Origin: Pseudomonadota bacterium
GTDB taxonomy: Bacteria > Pseudomonadota > Alphaproteobacteria > Rhizobiales > Aestuariivirgaceae
Assembly (NCBI GenBank): GCA_016522385.1
Contig: JAEKFU010000087.1
Location: 1 to 10,659 of the forward strand
Direction of reading: 5' to 3'
Length of the DNA: 10,659 nucleotides
Shown here: in pieces, positions 1 through 7,709 of the stretch
Layout of the letters: every line of letters starts with the position of its first letter
How positions within the stretch are numbered: the first letter of the stretch is position 1
Position numbers and translations under genes: made by a program
Notes under the pieces: model-generated
The model's input: only the letters and a program-made list of their open reading frames with translations
The model's database searches: none
Told to the model about the DNA's origin: nothing

Positions 1-6
1 ATACCA

Positions 7-894
7 ATGCACGGCCTGGACTTACGATCCCTCGAGATATTTCGGACGGTCGCGGTTGAGGGGAGCGTTACCAAGGCGGCGGTGAAACTGAACCGCGTAC
101 AATCGAATATCAGCACCCGCATCAAACAATTGGAGCAGCATCTCAAGAAGAGCCTATTTCTGCGCCAGAATCGGGGCCTCACGTTAACGCCGGACGGCCA
201 GCTCTTGCTGTCCTATGCCGAACGGCTCTTGCAACTGTCGATGGAGGCCTCGGAAGCCTTGAACGAGGGCAAGCCGAGCGGCGTCTTTCGCATTGGCACG
301 ATGGAAAGTACGGCGGCCGCCCGTCTACCCGAAGTTCTCTCGCGCTACCATCAGCTTTATCCAGACGTTCAAATCGAACTGGAGACGGATACGGCTGGAG
401 GGTTGATGGATCGCCTTGTGAGCTACGATATCGAAATCGCCTTTACCGCCGAACCAGTGACCTTCGATTGGGTCAGCACACAGCCAGTGTTCGAAGAACA
501 GCTTGTTCTGCTAGCTCCACGCTCCTTTCCGCGCCTGGACAATACGAGTGAAATCAGTGGCAAGACAGTTGTTGCGTTCGAAGCGGGCTGTGCCTATCGC
601 CGCTATCTTGAACAATGGTTGCTGGAAGCCGGGATAGTACCGGGCAGTATCATGGCGGTGAGTTCCTATATTGCCATTCTCGCTTGCGTCTCCGCCGGCA
701 CGGGTTATGCCGTGGTCCCACAATCAGTTCTGGACATCGTGTCCACAAAGGGGCAGTTCCAGCGCTACTCCCTGCCAGACCATGTATCTCGAATTAAGAC
801 ATTGCTGGCGTGGCGCTCTGATTACCAGTCTGCAAAACTTGATGCTCTCAAGAAACTCCTGCCGGTGAATTCGGATTCGAGGAGGGTTTGCTAA
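7..894 (+). CDS. LysR-type transcriptional regulator
   Basis: A 295-residue DNA-binding regulator of the usual LysR length. Residues 4-63 form the winged helix-turn-helix (LDLRSLEIFRTVAVEGSVTK, then the recognition-helix region AVKLNRVQSNISTRIKQLE), followed by the linker helix ending near residue 85. Residues about 90-285 form the periplasmic-binding-protein-like effector domain (start FRIGTMESTAA; GCAYRRYLEQWLLEAG; SAGTGYAVVPQSVLD). The ATG at 7 is chosen because the helix-turn-helix begins three residues later; only six bases precede it, so the ribosome binding site and promoter cannot be judged. It converges on the GcvT-SHMT fusion gene with 135 bp between them, in which I see no clear terminator hairpin. 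LysR regulators usually control a divergent neighbour, so its target may lie to the left of the window. The effector is unknown. Confidence 0.93.
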   Translation: MHGLDLRSLEIFRTVAVEGSVTKAAVKLNRVQSNISTRIKQLEQHLKKSLFLRQNRGLTLTPDGQLLLSYAERLLQLSMEASEALNEGKPSGVFRIGTMESTAAARLPEVLSRYHQLYPDVQIELETDTAGGLMDRLVSYDIEIAFTAEPVTFDWVSTQPVFEEQLVLLAPRSFPRLDNTSEISGKTVVAFEAGCAYRRYLEQWLLEAGIVPGSIMAVSSYIAILACVSAGTGYAVVPQSVLDIVSTKGQFQRYSLPDHVSRIKTLLAWRSDYQSAKLDALKKLLPVNSDSRRVC

Positions 895-1029
895 GTAGCA
901 ACGACCGACAGCGTCAAATTCTCCTCGCTTCAAGCCCACGTTTCCGGCACCGTCAGTTAACGTCTGCCAGGTTTCTGAATCCGAAATTTTAACCGCAAGT
1001 TCCGGCTCCTAGACCTAGACCACAAGTCG

Positions 1030-3690
1030 TCACAGGCAATAGTGCATGTCCACAAACCGATTGCGAAATGCCTCGACAGTGTGCTGGAAATGCCCGCGAG
1101 GTTTGTCATCGCCAGCGTGAACGATCTCGGCGAACAGACCGGCGAACTCCTCAAAATCTGTTTCCTTCATACCGTGGCGGGTCATCTCCTGTGTGCCCAT
1201 GCGCACACCGCTGGCGACGGCAAAGCTGTGATCATCATGGAAGGCCTGGGGGTTCGTGATGACATTGTTGGACTCCAGCAAGTCAGAAATGAACTCGCCC
1301 TTGCCGCGCGCCGTACGCAAGAGAACCTGATGCGTCTCAGTAAGATCACAAGCCGGATCGCCCTCGAGTTCCAGGTCCTGTGCCTTTAAGGCGCACGCGA
1401 AGGCTTTGGCGTTGCTGACTACCTGGGCGGGATAGTCATCCTGGAATGCGAGCATTTCATACGTGGCCCCCAGCAATCCAAGCATGGTGCCGAGGTGGTG
1501 GTTGCTCACGTGGCCCGGGAAGGCACGCTGTTCGATAAATCCCCATAGATCCTCAAAGGGTGAGCCGTGCTCAATGTTGCTCAGGATGATGCCACGTTGC
1601 GGGCCGAAGAACGTCTTATGGGTCGAGCCCGTAACAAGATCTGCGCCTTCGGCCAGTGGTTTCTGAAAGGCATCGCCGAGCAACCCGAGAACGTGGGCGC
1701 CATCATAGAGCACTACCGGACGCTCGGGGTTATCTTTTCCGAATTCGCCATGAATGAATTCAGCGATCTCGGCGACGGGCTCCTTGTGGATGATGACGCT
1801 TCGCCCGAACACCAGTAAGTCAGGCTGCAGCTGTGCAATCAGCTCCTTTGTGCGCTCAACATCTATGCGATGCGGATTCTCCGGATCGACCGGGAAATGC
1901 TCCGCCGCCGGACGGCCGGTGATCGGATTCATGGTAATGTAGTTCTTCAGCGCGCCAAGCGGCTGCGCGCTCAAATGTCCACCATTGTTGAGATCATGAA
2001 CAAGTACCGGCCCAAGATTTCGCGGCACCAGAACACGGTGATGGCGATTGCGAAACTGCTTTACTGCGTCATAGACCGTGTCATTTGCCATCTGGCCGCT
2101 TATCACGCGGGTCTCGGCACGCGAACAATCAAAATAGGTGCACAGGGCCGACTGCAGTTCCTTCTCCCTTTCCATTATGAAGTCTGTACCCTTGTAGTAC
2201 CGCACGTCTTCTGCCTCCGGACCCAAAGCCCTCAACCGGTTGTGCTCGTTGTAACGGCTCGCCGGATCAAACGTGCTGAGTTCGTCGACCATTGCCGACG
2301 TCGTTTGTTCCGAGGGAATGAGGTTGACGCATTTGCTGCGTCGCCATGCATGATTGGCACGGCTGCCCTCCCTGAGGCGCGCCGCATGCAAGGCGTAGTC
2401 CCGCTCTGTTAACGGTGTGATGCCTCTGGGAAGTTCAAACCCGCCATAGGGCCGCGTAAAAGGTGCCGCCGGCCACAGATTGCGTTCGACCAGCTCCGCT
2501 TCGATGCTGTTGCCACGGTCGTCGGTTATCTCCAGTATCACTGGCCGGTCACTTCGATAGCGAATGTCTGAGCGCAGGAGCGCCAGGCCGATTGGGCGCA
2601 CCGAGTAGTCTTCGGCCGGCGTTGCGGCAAGGCCGCTACCGGCAAACGCGGTTGACGGCACACTGGTCCCAGATGTCACAATTCCTGCCGGAAGACCGTC
2701 ATGCAGAACCGTGTAGCCTGCGCGCAATGGCCGCCGCGAATTAAATGCAGCAATCGGTTGGACCATCCAGCGAAGCACGCGGTCTTCCACGGGAGAAGTC
2801 AGTTCGTGACGTCTAATCGCGCTGAACTCCGCGCGCTGTGCCTTGAGTGCCGCCTCGCCAACGCATTGTGGCTCCAAATGATCGAACATCCTGACGCCCG
2901 CCACCGCCACAGCATTGGCGAAAATCGGAATGTCATTGCCCTCCTGGTCCTCGCCGAGTTCGTGACCATAGAGCGGCAGACCGGCTTCCAGCCGTAGCGA
3001 GTCTCGAGCCCCAAGGCCTGCAGGCGCGGCGCCGGAATCGACCAGCGACTGCCAGAATCCCTCGGCATGGCCGACAGGCACAAACACTTCGAATCCGATG
3101 GCCTCACCGGTATAGCCGGTACGCGACAGAATCACTTCGGCGTCGCCGGCTCGCGCAGCGCTCAGGCGATTGCGCTTATTCTCCGGCAGCTGCGATTTTG
3201 CGATAACGGTTTCGAGCACGTGGGAGGCTTCAGGCCCCTGCAGCGAAACCATGGCAAGTTTGTCGCTGACATCACTCAGCGAACAATCAAAGCCGCTGTT
3301 GAGCTCGTCGAGCCATGCCCAATCTTTGTCGCGGTTCGATGCATTGACGACCAACAGGAATTTCTTGGATTCCAGCCTATAGAGATAGGCATCGTCGAGC
3401 GCGCCGCCCGTCTCGTTGGGAATGAAAGTGTACTGTGCTTCGCCAACCTTGAGCGCGCGGGCATTGTTTGATAGCGCACGCAGGAGGAAGGTCTCACTGT
3501 CGGGACCTTCGATCTCAAAACGCCCCATATGCGATACGTCGAACAGGCCCGCACGACGACGCGTAGCCAGATGCTCCTGAATAGCACCTGCCTTGTACTG
3601 GACCGGCATGTCCCAGCCGGCAAAATCCACCATCTTGCCGTCGTGCTCCATGTGCCAGTCATGCAATGCGGTGAAGCGGGTATCGGTCAT
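1030..3690 (-). CDS. Fused glycine-cleavage T-protein (GcvT) and serine hydroxymethyltransferase-like enzyme
   Basis: An 886-residue cytoplasmic protein with two complete enzyme domains. Residues 1-415 are GcvT: MVDFAGWDMPVQY (20-32), GLFDVSHMGRFEI (48-60), the catalytic-Asp motif NETGGALDD with D99, RTGYTGEAIGFEV (190-202), GLGARDSLRLEAGLPLYGHE (225-244) and the C-terminal barrel with GIVTSGT. Residues 440-886 are SHMT: LIPSEQ (457-462), Y480 and E482, RYY (497-499), PLP-stacking H572 in GGHL, D663 and H666 in YDGAHVLGL, the Schiff-base lysine K692 in STHKTFFGPQRG, and the carboxylate-binding R830 in SGVRMGT. Both active sites look intact. The known reactions are aminomethyl transfer to THF giving methylene-THF, and glycine plus methylene-THF to serine; a fusion suggests channelling of methylene-THF. 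The reading frame is open upstream to 3792, but the ATG at 3690 has an AGGTGA site seven bases upstream and begins the normal GcvT N terminus. No gcvH, gcvP or sarcosine oxidase gene is next to it. The SHMT half is divergent, so a transaldolase-like role is a lesser possibility. Confidence 0.92.
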   Translation of the reverse strand: MTDTRFTALHDWHMEHDGKMVDFAGWDMPVQYKAGAIQEHLATRRRAGLFDVSHMGRFEIEGPDSETFLLRALSNNARALKVGEAQYTFIPNETGGALDDAYLYRLESKKFLLVVNASNRDKDWAWLDELNSGFDCSLSDVSDKLAMVSLQGPEASHVLETVIAKSQLPENKRNRLSAARAGDAEVILSRTGYTGEAIGFEVFVPVGHAEGFWQSLVDSGAAPAGLGARDSLRLEAGLPLYGHELGEDQEGNDIPIFANAVAVAGVRMFDHLEPQCVGEAALKAQRAEFSAIRRHELTSPVEDRVLRWMVQPIAAFNSRRPLRAGYTVLHDGLPAGIVTSGTSVPSTAFAGSGLAATPAEDYSVRPIGLALLRSDIRYRSDRPVILEITDDRGNSIEAELVERNLWPAAPFTRPYGGFELPRGITPLTERDYALHAARLREGSRANHAWRRSKCVNLIPSEQTTSAMVDELSTFDPASRYNEHNRLRALGPEAEDVRYYKGTDFIMEREKELQSALCTYFDCSRAETRVISGQMANDTVYDAVKQFRNRHHRVLVPRNLGPVLVHDLNNGGHLSAQPLGALKNYITMNPITGRPAAEHFPVDPENPHRIDVERTKELIAQLQPDLLVFGRSVIIHKEPVAEIAEFIHGEFGKDNPERPVVLYDGAHVLGLLGDAFQKPLAEGADLVTGSTHKTFFGPQRGIILSNIEHGSPFEDLWGFIEQRAFPGHVSNHHLGTMLGLLGATYEMLAFQDDYPAQVVSNAKAFACALKAQDLELEGDPACDLTETHQVLLRTARGKGEFISDLLESNNVITNPQAFHDDHSFAVASGVRMGTQEMTRHGMKETDFEEFAGLFAEIVHAGDDKPRGHFQHTVEAFRNRFVDMHYCL

Positions 3691-3793
3691 GATGTCACCT
3701 AACCAACAATTGAAACTGTGAACCAAACAGTGCCCAAAGGGCCATTGGCGACCGCGCAGTTTGCGAGCAATCCGGCCATATCGGGCGTCCACG

Positions 3794-3806
3794 CGAATAA
3801 TATTCG
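3794..3806. promoter_or_regulatory. 13-bp palindrome upstream of the GcvT-SHMT gene
   Basis: CGAATA and TATTCG arms flank a single central A, a perfect dyad about 104 bp upstream of the fusion gene start at 3690. A second, weaker dyad (ACTGT at 3715-3719, ACAGT at 3727-3731) lies closer to the start. Either could be an operator. No good -35/-10 pair was found between them, and no glycine riboswitch core was recognised in 3691-3955. Confidence 0.25.
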
Positions 3807-3960
3807 ATCACCGGCCTACAGCAAAGCAGCGTTGCGAAGTTTGGAACCCGATTCTGAAATTCACTGCCATTCTTGGCCGGTTAGCCATGCCTCAAAGCAG
3901 GTCGTCACTCATTTGCTGCCGATATCGCGGCACTTCGAACGTTTGCTTTTCCAGCGCGAG

Positions 3961-4079
3961 TTCAACTGATCGTCGCAACACATACTTTGAACAAAGGATG
4001 TGGAGCGATCGGGATGAAGAAGAAGTACCATCGAGTTGGATTTACAGCGGTTCACAGCGCAACCCTTTGGGATCGCTGG
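3961..4079 (+). mobile_element. IS30-family 5' remnant: left-end-like DNA plus first 22 codons of a transposase
   Basis: An ATG at 4014 opens MKKKYHRVGFTAVHSATLWD followed by RW, which I recognise as the N terminus typical of alphaproteobacterial IS30-family transposases (K-[KR]-Y-H-R-V-G-F-T-x-x-x-S-x-x-L-W-D-R-W). The normal continuation (roughly KxGESLKxIGR) is absent. After W22 the frame runs into the 69-bp repeat and ends at TAG 4131-4133. The bases just upstream (TTCAACTGATCGTCGCAACA from 3961) look like the left terminal inverted repeat of such elements, but the exact outer boundary is uncertain. No right end or transposase catalytic core (DDE) is present, so this is a dead fragment. 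It is recognised from memory, not by search. Confidence 0.5.
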
Positions 4080-4142
4080 ACATCGTTATGCTCCGCTTGT
4101 GGTCAACCAGACCACGGCGCCAAGCATGCCTAGCCAGCAGAC
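4074..4142 (-). repeat. 69-bp dispersed repeat, copy 1 (inverted relative to 10510-10578)
   Basis: The reverse complement of this segment matches 10510-10578 at 65 of 69 positions without gaps. It contains an internal dyad GTGGTC-n5-GACCAC at 4099-4115, kept intact in both copies. The repeat begins exactly where the IS30-like coding fragment stops (codon 21, CGCTGGA). The four differences do not follow codon positions convincingly, which favours a noncoding repeat. Only part of the element seen at the other site is present here: the flank corresponding to 10465-10509 is missing. Confidence 0.8.
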
Positions 4143-4214
4143 AAATTGGGCCACGCCAGCACCACAACCCTGATACTCAACAGACCCTAGGACAGAAGTC
4201 CCAATTGGTTTACG

Positions 4215-4244
4215 TTACGCAATGCTGCCCCAAAAGGCTATTAT
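4215..4244 (+). promoter_or_regulatory. Possible promoter for the solute-binding protein gene
   Basis: TATTAT at 4239-4244 would serve as -10, with TTACGC at 4215-4220 as a weak -35 at an 18-bp spacing. It lies about 100 bp upstream of the ATG at 4343, leaving room for a leader that holds two hairpins. The -35 matches the consensus poorly, so this is a tentative call. Confidence 0.25.
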
Positions 4245-4270
4245 TGTACGCAGTACGACTTAAAGCTGGT

Positions 4271-4319
4271 AGTGCGATCGATTGCGCACTTCAGGAAGGA
4301 TGCCTCGATCCAACGAGGC
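4271..4319 (+). promoter_or_regulatory. Two adjacent hairpins in the leader of the solute-binding protein gene
   Basis: The first inverted repeat is AGTGCG (4271-4276) with CGCACT (4285-4290), loop of eight. The second is GCCTCG (4302-4307) with CGAGGC (4314-4319), loop of six. The second ends eight bases before the AGGGAGG ribosome binding site (4327-4333). Neither is followed by a T run, so they are not obvious intrinsic terminators. They could be mRNA-stability or translation-control elements, or the first could be a DNA operator. Confidence 0.35.
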
Positions 4320-4342
4320 GAGCATTAGGGAGGGACTGATTC

Positions 4343-5125
4343 ATGCACCGCATAGTGACCTGCCTGATTGCAACTTTGTGTGCGGTCCTGGTTACTAGTG
4401 TGGTGAGTGCACAGACCTCGAAGACTATCCGTCTGACCAACGGCGAGTGGCAGCCATATTTGTCCAAGGATGCGCCTCATCAGGGGTTTGCCTCGCACAT
4501 CGTCTCAGAGGCGTTTGCGCTCGTCGGGGTCAAAGTCGAGTACGGCTTCTTTCCATGGGCGCGGGCTTTCAAACTGGCGAAGGACGGCACGTGGGACGGC
4601 TCCGCGGTGTGGCTCGATTCCGACGAGCGTCGAGAGCATTTTCACTACTCGGATGCTGTCGTGCCTTCGAAGGTTGCGTTCTTCCATCTGAAGGGTTCCA
4701 ATTTCGATTGGAATAGCTTTGAGGATTTGAGAGATGTACCGATCGGCGGGACACTGGAATATGCATATGGCGACGAGTTTGACGCCGCGGAGAAGGCTGG
4801 CATTATCAAAACGGACCGGGCGAAAAACGACAAACTCGGACTCAAGAAACTGCTGAAAGGCCGGATCAAACTGTTTCCCGGCGAAATCATGGTGACTTAC
4901 GCGCAGATTCGCGAGGCATTCTCCCCCGACACAGCAGCATTGTTCACCCACCACCCCAGGCTCATCCATGAGCAGCCGCAGCACCTCATTCTGAGTAAGA
5001 AAGTCGCTGGCAGCGAGGCGATGCGCGATTTGTTCAACGAAGGCCTGAAGCAGCTCAAGACGAGCGGGAAATACGATCAGATCATCGCGGATGCATTGGC
5101 CGGAAAGTACGAAAATCCCAATTGA
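4343..5125 (+). CDS. Periplasmic solute-binding protein, family 3-like (orphan)
   Basis: A 260-residue exported protein. Residues 1-23 form a signal peptide with a hydrophobic core (CLIATLCAVLVTSVV) and probable cleavage after VSA at residue 23; there is no lipobox. The mature part has the two-lobed PBP fold: NGEWQPYLS at 33-41, GFASHIVSEAFALVGVKVEY, FFPWARAFKLAKDGTWDGS (69-87) and ERREHFHYSDAVV (95-107), the common motifs of the PBPb/amino-acid-binding type. The start is supported by an AGGGAGG site nine bases upstream. No permease or ATPase of an amino-acid importer is adjacent, and lone proteins of this PW-R-A subtype are frequent in proteobacteria. The ligand is unknown. It converges on the adenylate cyclase gene with 110 bp between, in which no clear terminator hairpin was seen. 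It may act as a ligand sensor rather than in uptake, which is inference. Confidence 0.88.
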   Translation: MHRIVTCLIATLCAVLVTSVVSAQTSKTIRLTNGEWQPYLSKDAPHQGFASHIVSEAFALVGVKVEYGFFPWARAFKLAKDGTWDGSAVWLDSDERREHFHYSDAVVPSKVAFFHLKGSNFDWNSFEDLRDVPIGGTLEYAYGDEFDAAEKAGIIKTDRAKNDKLGLKKLLKGRIKLFPGEIMVTYAQIREAFSPDTAALFTHHPRLIHEQPQHLILSKKVAGSEAMRDLFNEGLKQLKTSGKYDQIIADALAGKYENPN

Positions 5126-5235
5126 CGGCTCGCCAATTTGAAACGGGTGCATGGGGCGTGGCCAGACCCGCCCAGGCCTATCGGCGTATAGTCAAAGAAC
5201 AAGAACAGCTGATCGAGCGGTGCTGGTTGAGAGCT

Positions 5236-7218
5236 CTATTTCGGTTGACGGTCTTTTGCTTTGCATCCATTTTTTTCAATTTTGTCCACGAGATCATTCA
5301 GCACAGCCAGCGCTTTGTTCTGATCTGTCGGTGACATCAACGCTATATCCGCATCGAGCCGAAAATGCGGTAGTGAAGATCGAATAGATAGTTCACTGTC
5401 GGGTATATTCTCCAGTAAGTCGACTACTTGATACGTCGTTATCGGATGAGCAACGCCTTTCACCTTGATTTCAGCATGCTCTTTGCAATGGATTATCTCT
5501 TTTATGTGTGCGTAAGTCTCATAGGATATCAGTATCTCGTTCGGCTCGCAGGCCGCCTCAAGGCGCGCGGCCAGATTTACCCCGGCTCCAATGATTGTGT
5601 AATCCATCCGGTCTTCACTGCCGAAATTTCCAACGGTACAGACGCCCGTGTTGACGCCAATGCGGCATCGCAGAGGTACTTCTAGTCCGGCGTCCTTCCA
5701 GAGGAGCTCAAGCTCCCTCATTCTTTTGCGCATTGCGATCGCCATTTTCACGCAAGCAACCGCATCCTCTTTGACCCCGCGCGTTTCCGGGTCGCCAAAG
5801 AAGATGACAATGGCATCTCCGATATATTTGTCGATCGTTGCGCCGTGTTCCAGCGCAATTTGAGACATGTCTGTGAGGTATTGGTTAAGTAAACGCGTCA
5901 GATCTTCCGACTCAAGTCGCTCGGTTGTTTCAGTGAATCCGACCAGATCGGAAAAGAAAACAGTGAGCCGCTTGCGCTTGCTGACAAGCTTGACCTCCTG
6001 CTTGCCGGAAAAAATGGAATCGTAGACCTGCGGGGAGAGATATTTGGCAAGTTGCGTGGAGAGCTGTTCGAGAGCATTTGATTTTTGTGCCAATTCCTGC
6101 TCACGCTGCTTCAGAGCGGAAATGTCGGAATATATAGCAACGGTACCATTGTCACTTGTCTTGCGTTCACTGATCAAAATCCACTGACCACCACTGCGTC
6201 GCTGCAGCTGCGGTTCGCCTGGATTGCGGTGAACTTCAATGCGCTTTGCCACCCATTCGTCGATATTATCCCTAGCCTCTACGATATGACCTGTCGCAGC
6301 CGATTGCCGGACGATCTCCTCAAATTCCATTCCGGGCTCGATTGTCACGCCCTGATCTGGATACAGCAATTCTCTGTACCTTGAGTTGCAAATAACCAGC
6401 TTGTCCCTCGCATCGTAGAAGGCAAATCCCTCCGATGTATTCTCGATGGCGTCGGTCAGGCGCCGCCGTGCGGCGGACAGCTGACGGGTCCGCTCTTCAA
6501 CCCGATCCTCAAGATGATCCCGTGCAGCGATCAGCGCCCGTTCATCGGCCTCGTGACGGTCCTGCAAATCGTTGAAAGCAGAGACAACTGCGCCCATCTC
6601 ATCGTTGCTCTGCCAACTGACAGGCTGACGAACACCCCGCTCGCCAGAGATGCGAATGGACTCCGATAGCAGGCGCAAAGGTATCCCAACCGTCCGGTGG
6701 TGGGCCAGCAAGACGCTGAACACAACCGAAATGACGAGCAACAGCGCTATCGCCCCGGCCACTTTCAGTCTGTCTTGAGCTGCCTCCCAGACCAGTCTGT
6801 CCGTTATGGCGACTTTCAGCTTTCCGATGGATTTTGAGTTGAACTCAATCGGCACCGTGATTTGCGATACTTTTTCGCCACTGGCAGCCATCTTGCCGGT
6901 TTGCGAGACAATCTTGCTGGATTCATCAAAAACGATGGCGCCAATAATTTCAGGGTCAATGGCCATCGCAGCGAGCATGTGCGAGACCTGTTCCTCATCC
7001 ACATTCCACAGAGGTCCACCGAGCGCGGTGCTTTGGATGTTTGCGACCTCCCTGAGTTTGGCCTGCAGGTCATCGTTGGCGGTCTGTTGGACATTGATCT
7101 GATTGACGACAAACAAAGCACCGGTCGAAATTAGAACGAGCGGTATCGTAATCGCGAGGAATTTGGCCTGGAGCGAGCGGAATGACAGCAATCTGGTAAG
7201 GCTAGTCAAGAGTTGCAC
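5236..7218 (-). CDS. Membrane-bound class III adenylate cyclase with HAMP and PAS domains
   Basis: A 660-residue signalling enzyme making cAMP from ATP. Domain order: TM1 about 20-40; extracytoplasmic sensor 41-152 (contains GGPLWNVDEEQV, 67-78); TM2 about 153-172; HAMP 173-225; coiled coil 222-255; PAS 256-370 (SEGFAFYDARDKLVICNSRY, ending in the TVAIYSDISALKQRE junction); short coiled coil to 392; AKYLSPQVYDSIFSG; catalytic domain about 415-600. Metal-binding Asp residues are D424 (FFSDLVGFT) and D468 (IGDAI). The purine-specifying pair is K464 and T541 (DYTIIG), which favours ATP over GTP, and the transition-state residues are N548 and R552 (GVNLAARLE). All key residues are present, so it should be active. 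The start codon is GTG at 7218; no ATG occurs in frame before an upstream stop, and the ribosome binding site is weak. The sensed signal is unknown. Confidence 0.93.
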   Translation of the reverse strand: MQLLTSLTRLLSFRSLQAKFLAITIPLVLISTGALFVVNQINVQQTANDDLQAKLREVANIQSTALGGPLWNVDEEQVSHMLAAMAIDPEIIGAIVFDESSKIVSQTGKMAASGEKVSQITVPIEFNSKSIGKLKVAITDRLVWEAAQDRLKVAGAIALLLVISVVFSVLLAHHRTVGIPLRLLSESIRISGERGVRQPVSWQSNDEMGAVVSAFNDLQDRHEADERALIAARDHLEDRVEERTRQLSAARRRLTDAIENTSEGFAFYDARDKLVICNSRYRELLYPDQGVTIEPGMEFEEIVRQSAATGHIVEARDNIDEWVAKRIEVHRNPGEPQLQRRSGGQWILISERKTSDNGTVAIYSDISALKQREQELAQKSNALEQLSTQLAKYLSPQVYDSIFSGKQEVKLVSKRKRLTVFFSDLVGFTETTERLESEDLTRLLNQYLTDMSQIALEHGATIDKYIGDAIVIFFGDPETRGVKEDAVACVKMAIAMRKRMRELELLWKDAGLEVPLRCRIGVNTGVCTVGNFGSEDRMDYTIIGAGVNLAARLEAACEPNEILISYETYAHIKEIIHCKEHAEIKVKGVAHPITTYQVVDLLENIPDSELSIRSSLPHFRLDADIALMSPTDQNKALAVLNDLVDKIEKNGCKAKDRQPK

Positions 7219-7518
7219 ACCGTCCCAGAGCGCCCCCCAATGGAGCCTAAACCAAGCAAATTGTGTGACGCAAGTACCGTATTGGCATGGCTTGAACCAC
7301 GCGTTTTACGCCTTGGGTCATCAGCGATCCTTTGAGGCTATTGAAAAGAGAGTTTGGAGGTCACCCGAAAGCGGAATTTTCAAGCACATGGCGAACACGG
7401 TCGCTTGTAACGCAATTTGGTTTTGACCTGCACTGTTGTGTCGCGCTTGTTTCGGTGCAGGCTTGGATGGCTTTCGACTTTGGCTATCTCCTGGCCGTGC
7501 AGGCAAATCACATCGACG
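7219..7518. other. Gene-free spacer upstream of the adenylate cyclase
   Basis: This spacer contains no convincing coding region, strong hairpin or clear promoter on either strand. It must carry the promoter of the adenylate cyclase gene (minus strand), but I could not pick a -35/-10 pair with confidence. Only a long open frame continuing from the decayed gene fragment to its right enters it, without recognisable protein motifs. Confidence 0.4.
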
Positions 7519-7668
7519 GCCGGCATTGTAGCAATCGGCATAATACCGTTCACCGGCTTCATACTGTGCGGCATCGATTGACGCCTTGTCTTTGCGGCTT
7601 GGCAAGCGGACAATCGACCAGACGAAGGCAGAAGGGCGGCCGTTGTGGGTTTTCACGCCGGAGTTCAA
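7519..7668 (-). pseudogene. Decayed fragment of a small alphaproteobacterial protein (DUF6456-like motif)
   Basis: The minus-strand frame beginning at the ATG at 7668 contains RLPSRKDKASIDAAQYEAGE then RYYADCYNAG (residues 21-50). The pattern L-x-x-R-K-D-x-x-x-x-I-D-A-A-Q-x-E-A-G-E-R-x-x-A-D is one I know from alphaproteobacterial DUF6456-type and related phage-associated DNA-binding-like proteins. After residue 50 the frame stays open to 7321 but becomes low-similarity sequence rich in K, P, R and Q, with no sign of the expected C-terminal domain. Whatever lay upstream of the motif is also missing. I read it as a truncated relic rather than an expressed gene. The family name is from memory and could be wrong. 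Confidence 0.4.
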
Positions 7669-7709
7669 AGCCCCCTCACCTGCCCGGCTTGCGCGTTCCC
7701 ATGAAACGT

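Noticed and set aside
1870..2412. A 180-codon plus-strand open frame opposite the fusion gene
   Set aside because: It is antisense to the well-supported SHMT and GcvT coding sequence and shows no protein-family features; typical shadow of a GC-rich gene.
3691..3955. Possible glycine riboswitch upstream of the GcvT-SHMT gene
   Set aside because: The minus-strand leader was read for the conserved glycine-aptamer core sequences and none was found.
4142..4200. Possible end of a second insertion sequence (ACTCAACAGACCCT near 4176-4190)
   Set aside because: It vaguely resembles IS5-type termini, but no partner inverted repeat or transposase fragment was found, so it is not listed as a feature.
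3761..4339. A 192-codon plus-strand open frame ending just before the solute-binding protein gene
   Set aside because: It lacks any recognisable domain, crosses the IS30-like stub in a different frame and the 69-bp repeat. In the repeat the two copies differ mostly at amino-acid-changing positions in this frame, so it is most likely chance.
5126..5235. Bidirectional terminator between the convergent binding-protein and cyclase genes
   Set aside because: No stable GC-rich stem followed by T runs was found on either strand; the T-rich stretch near 5268-5285 lies inside the cyclase coding region.
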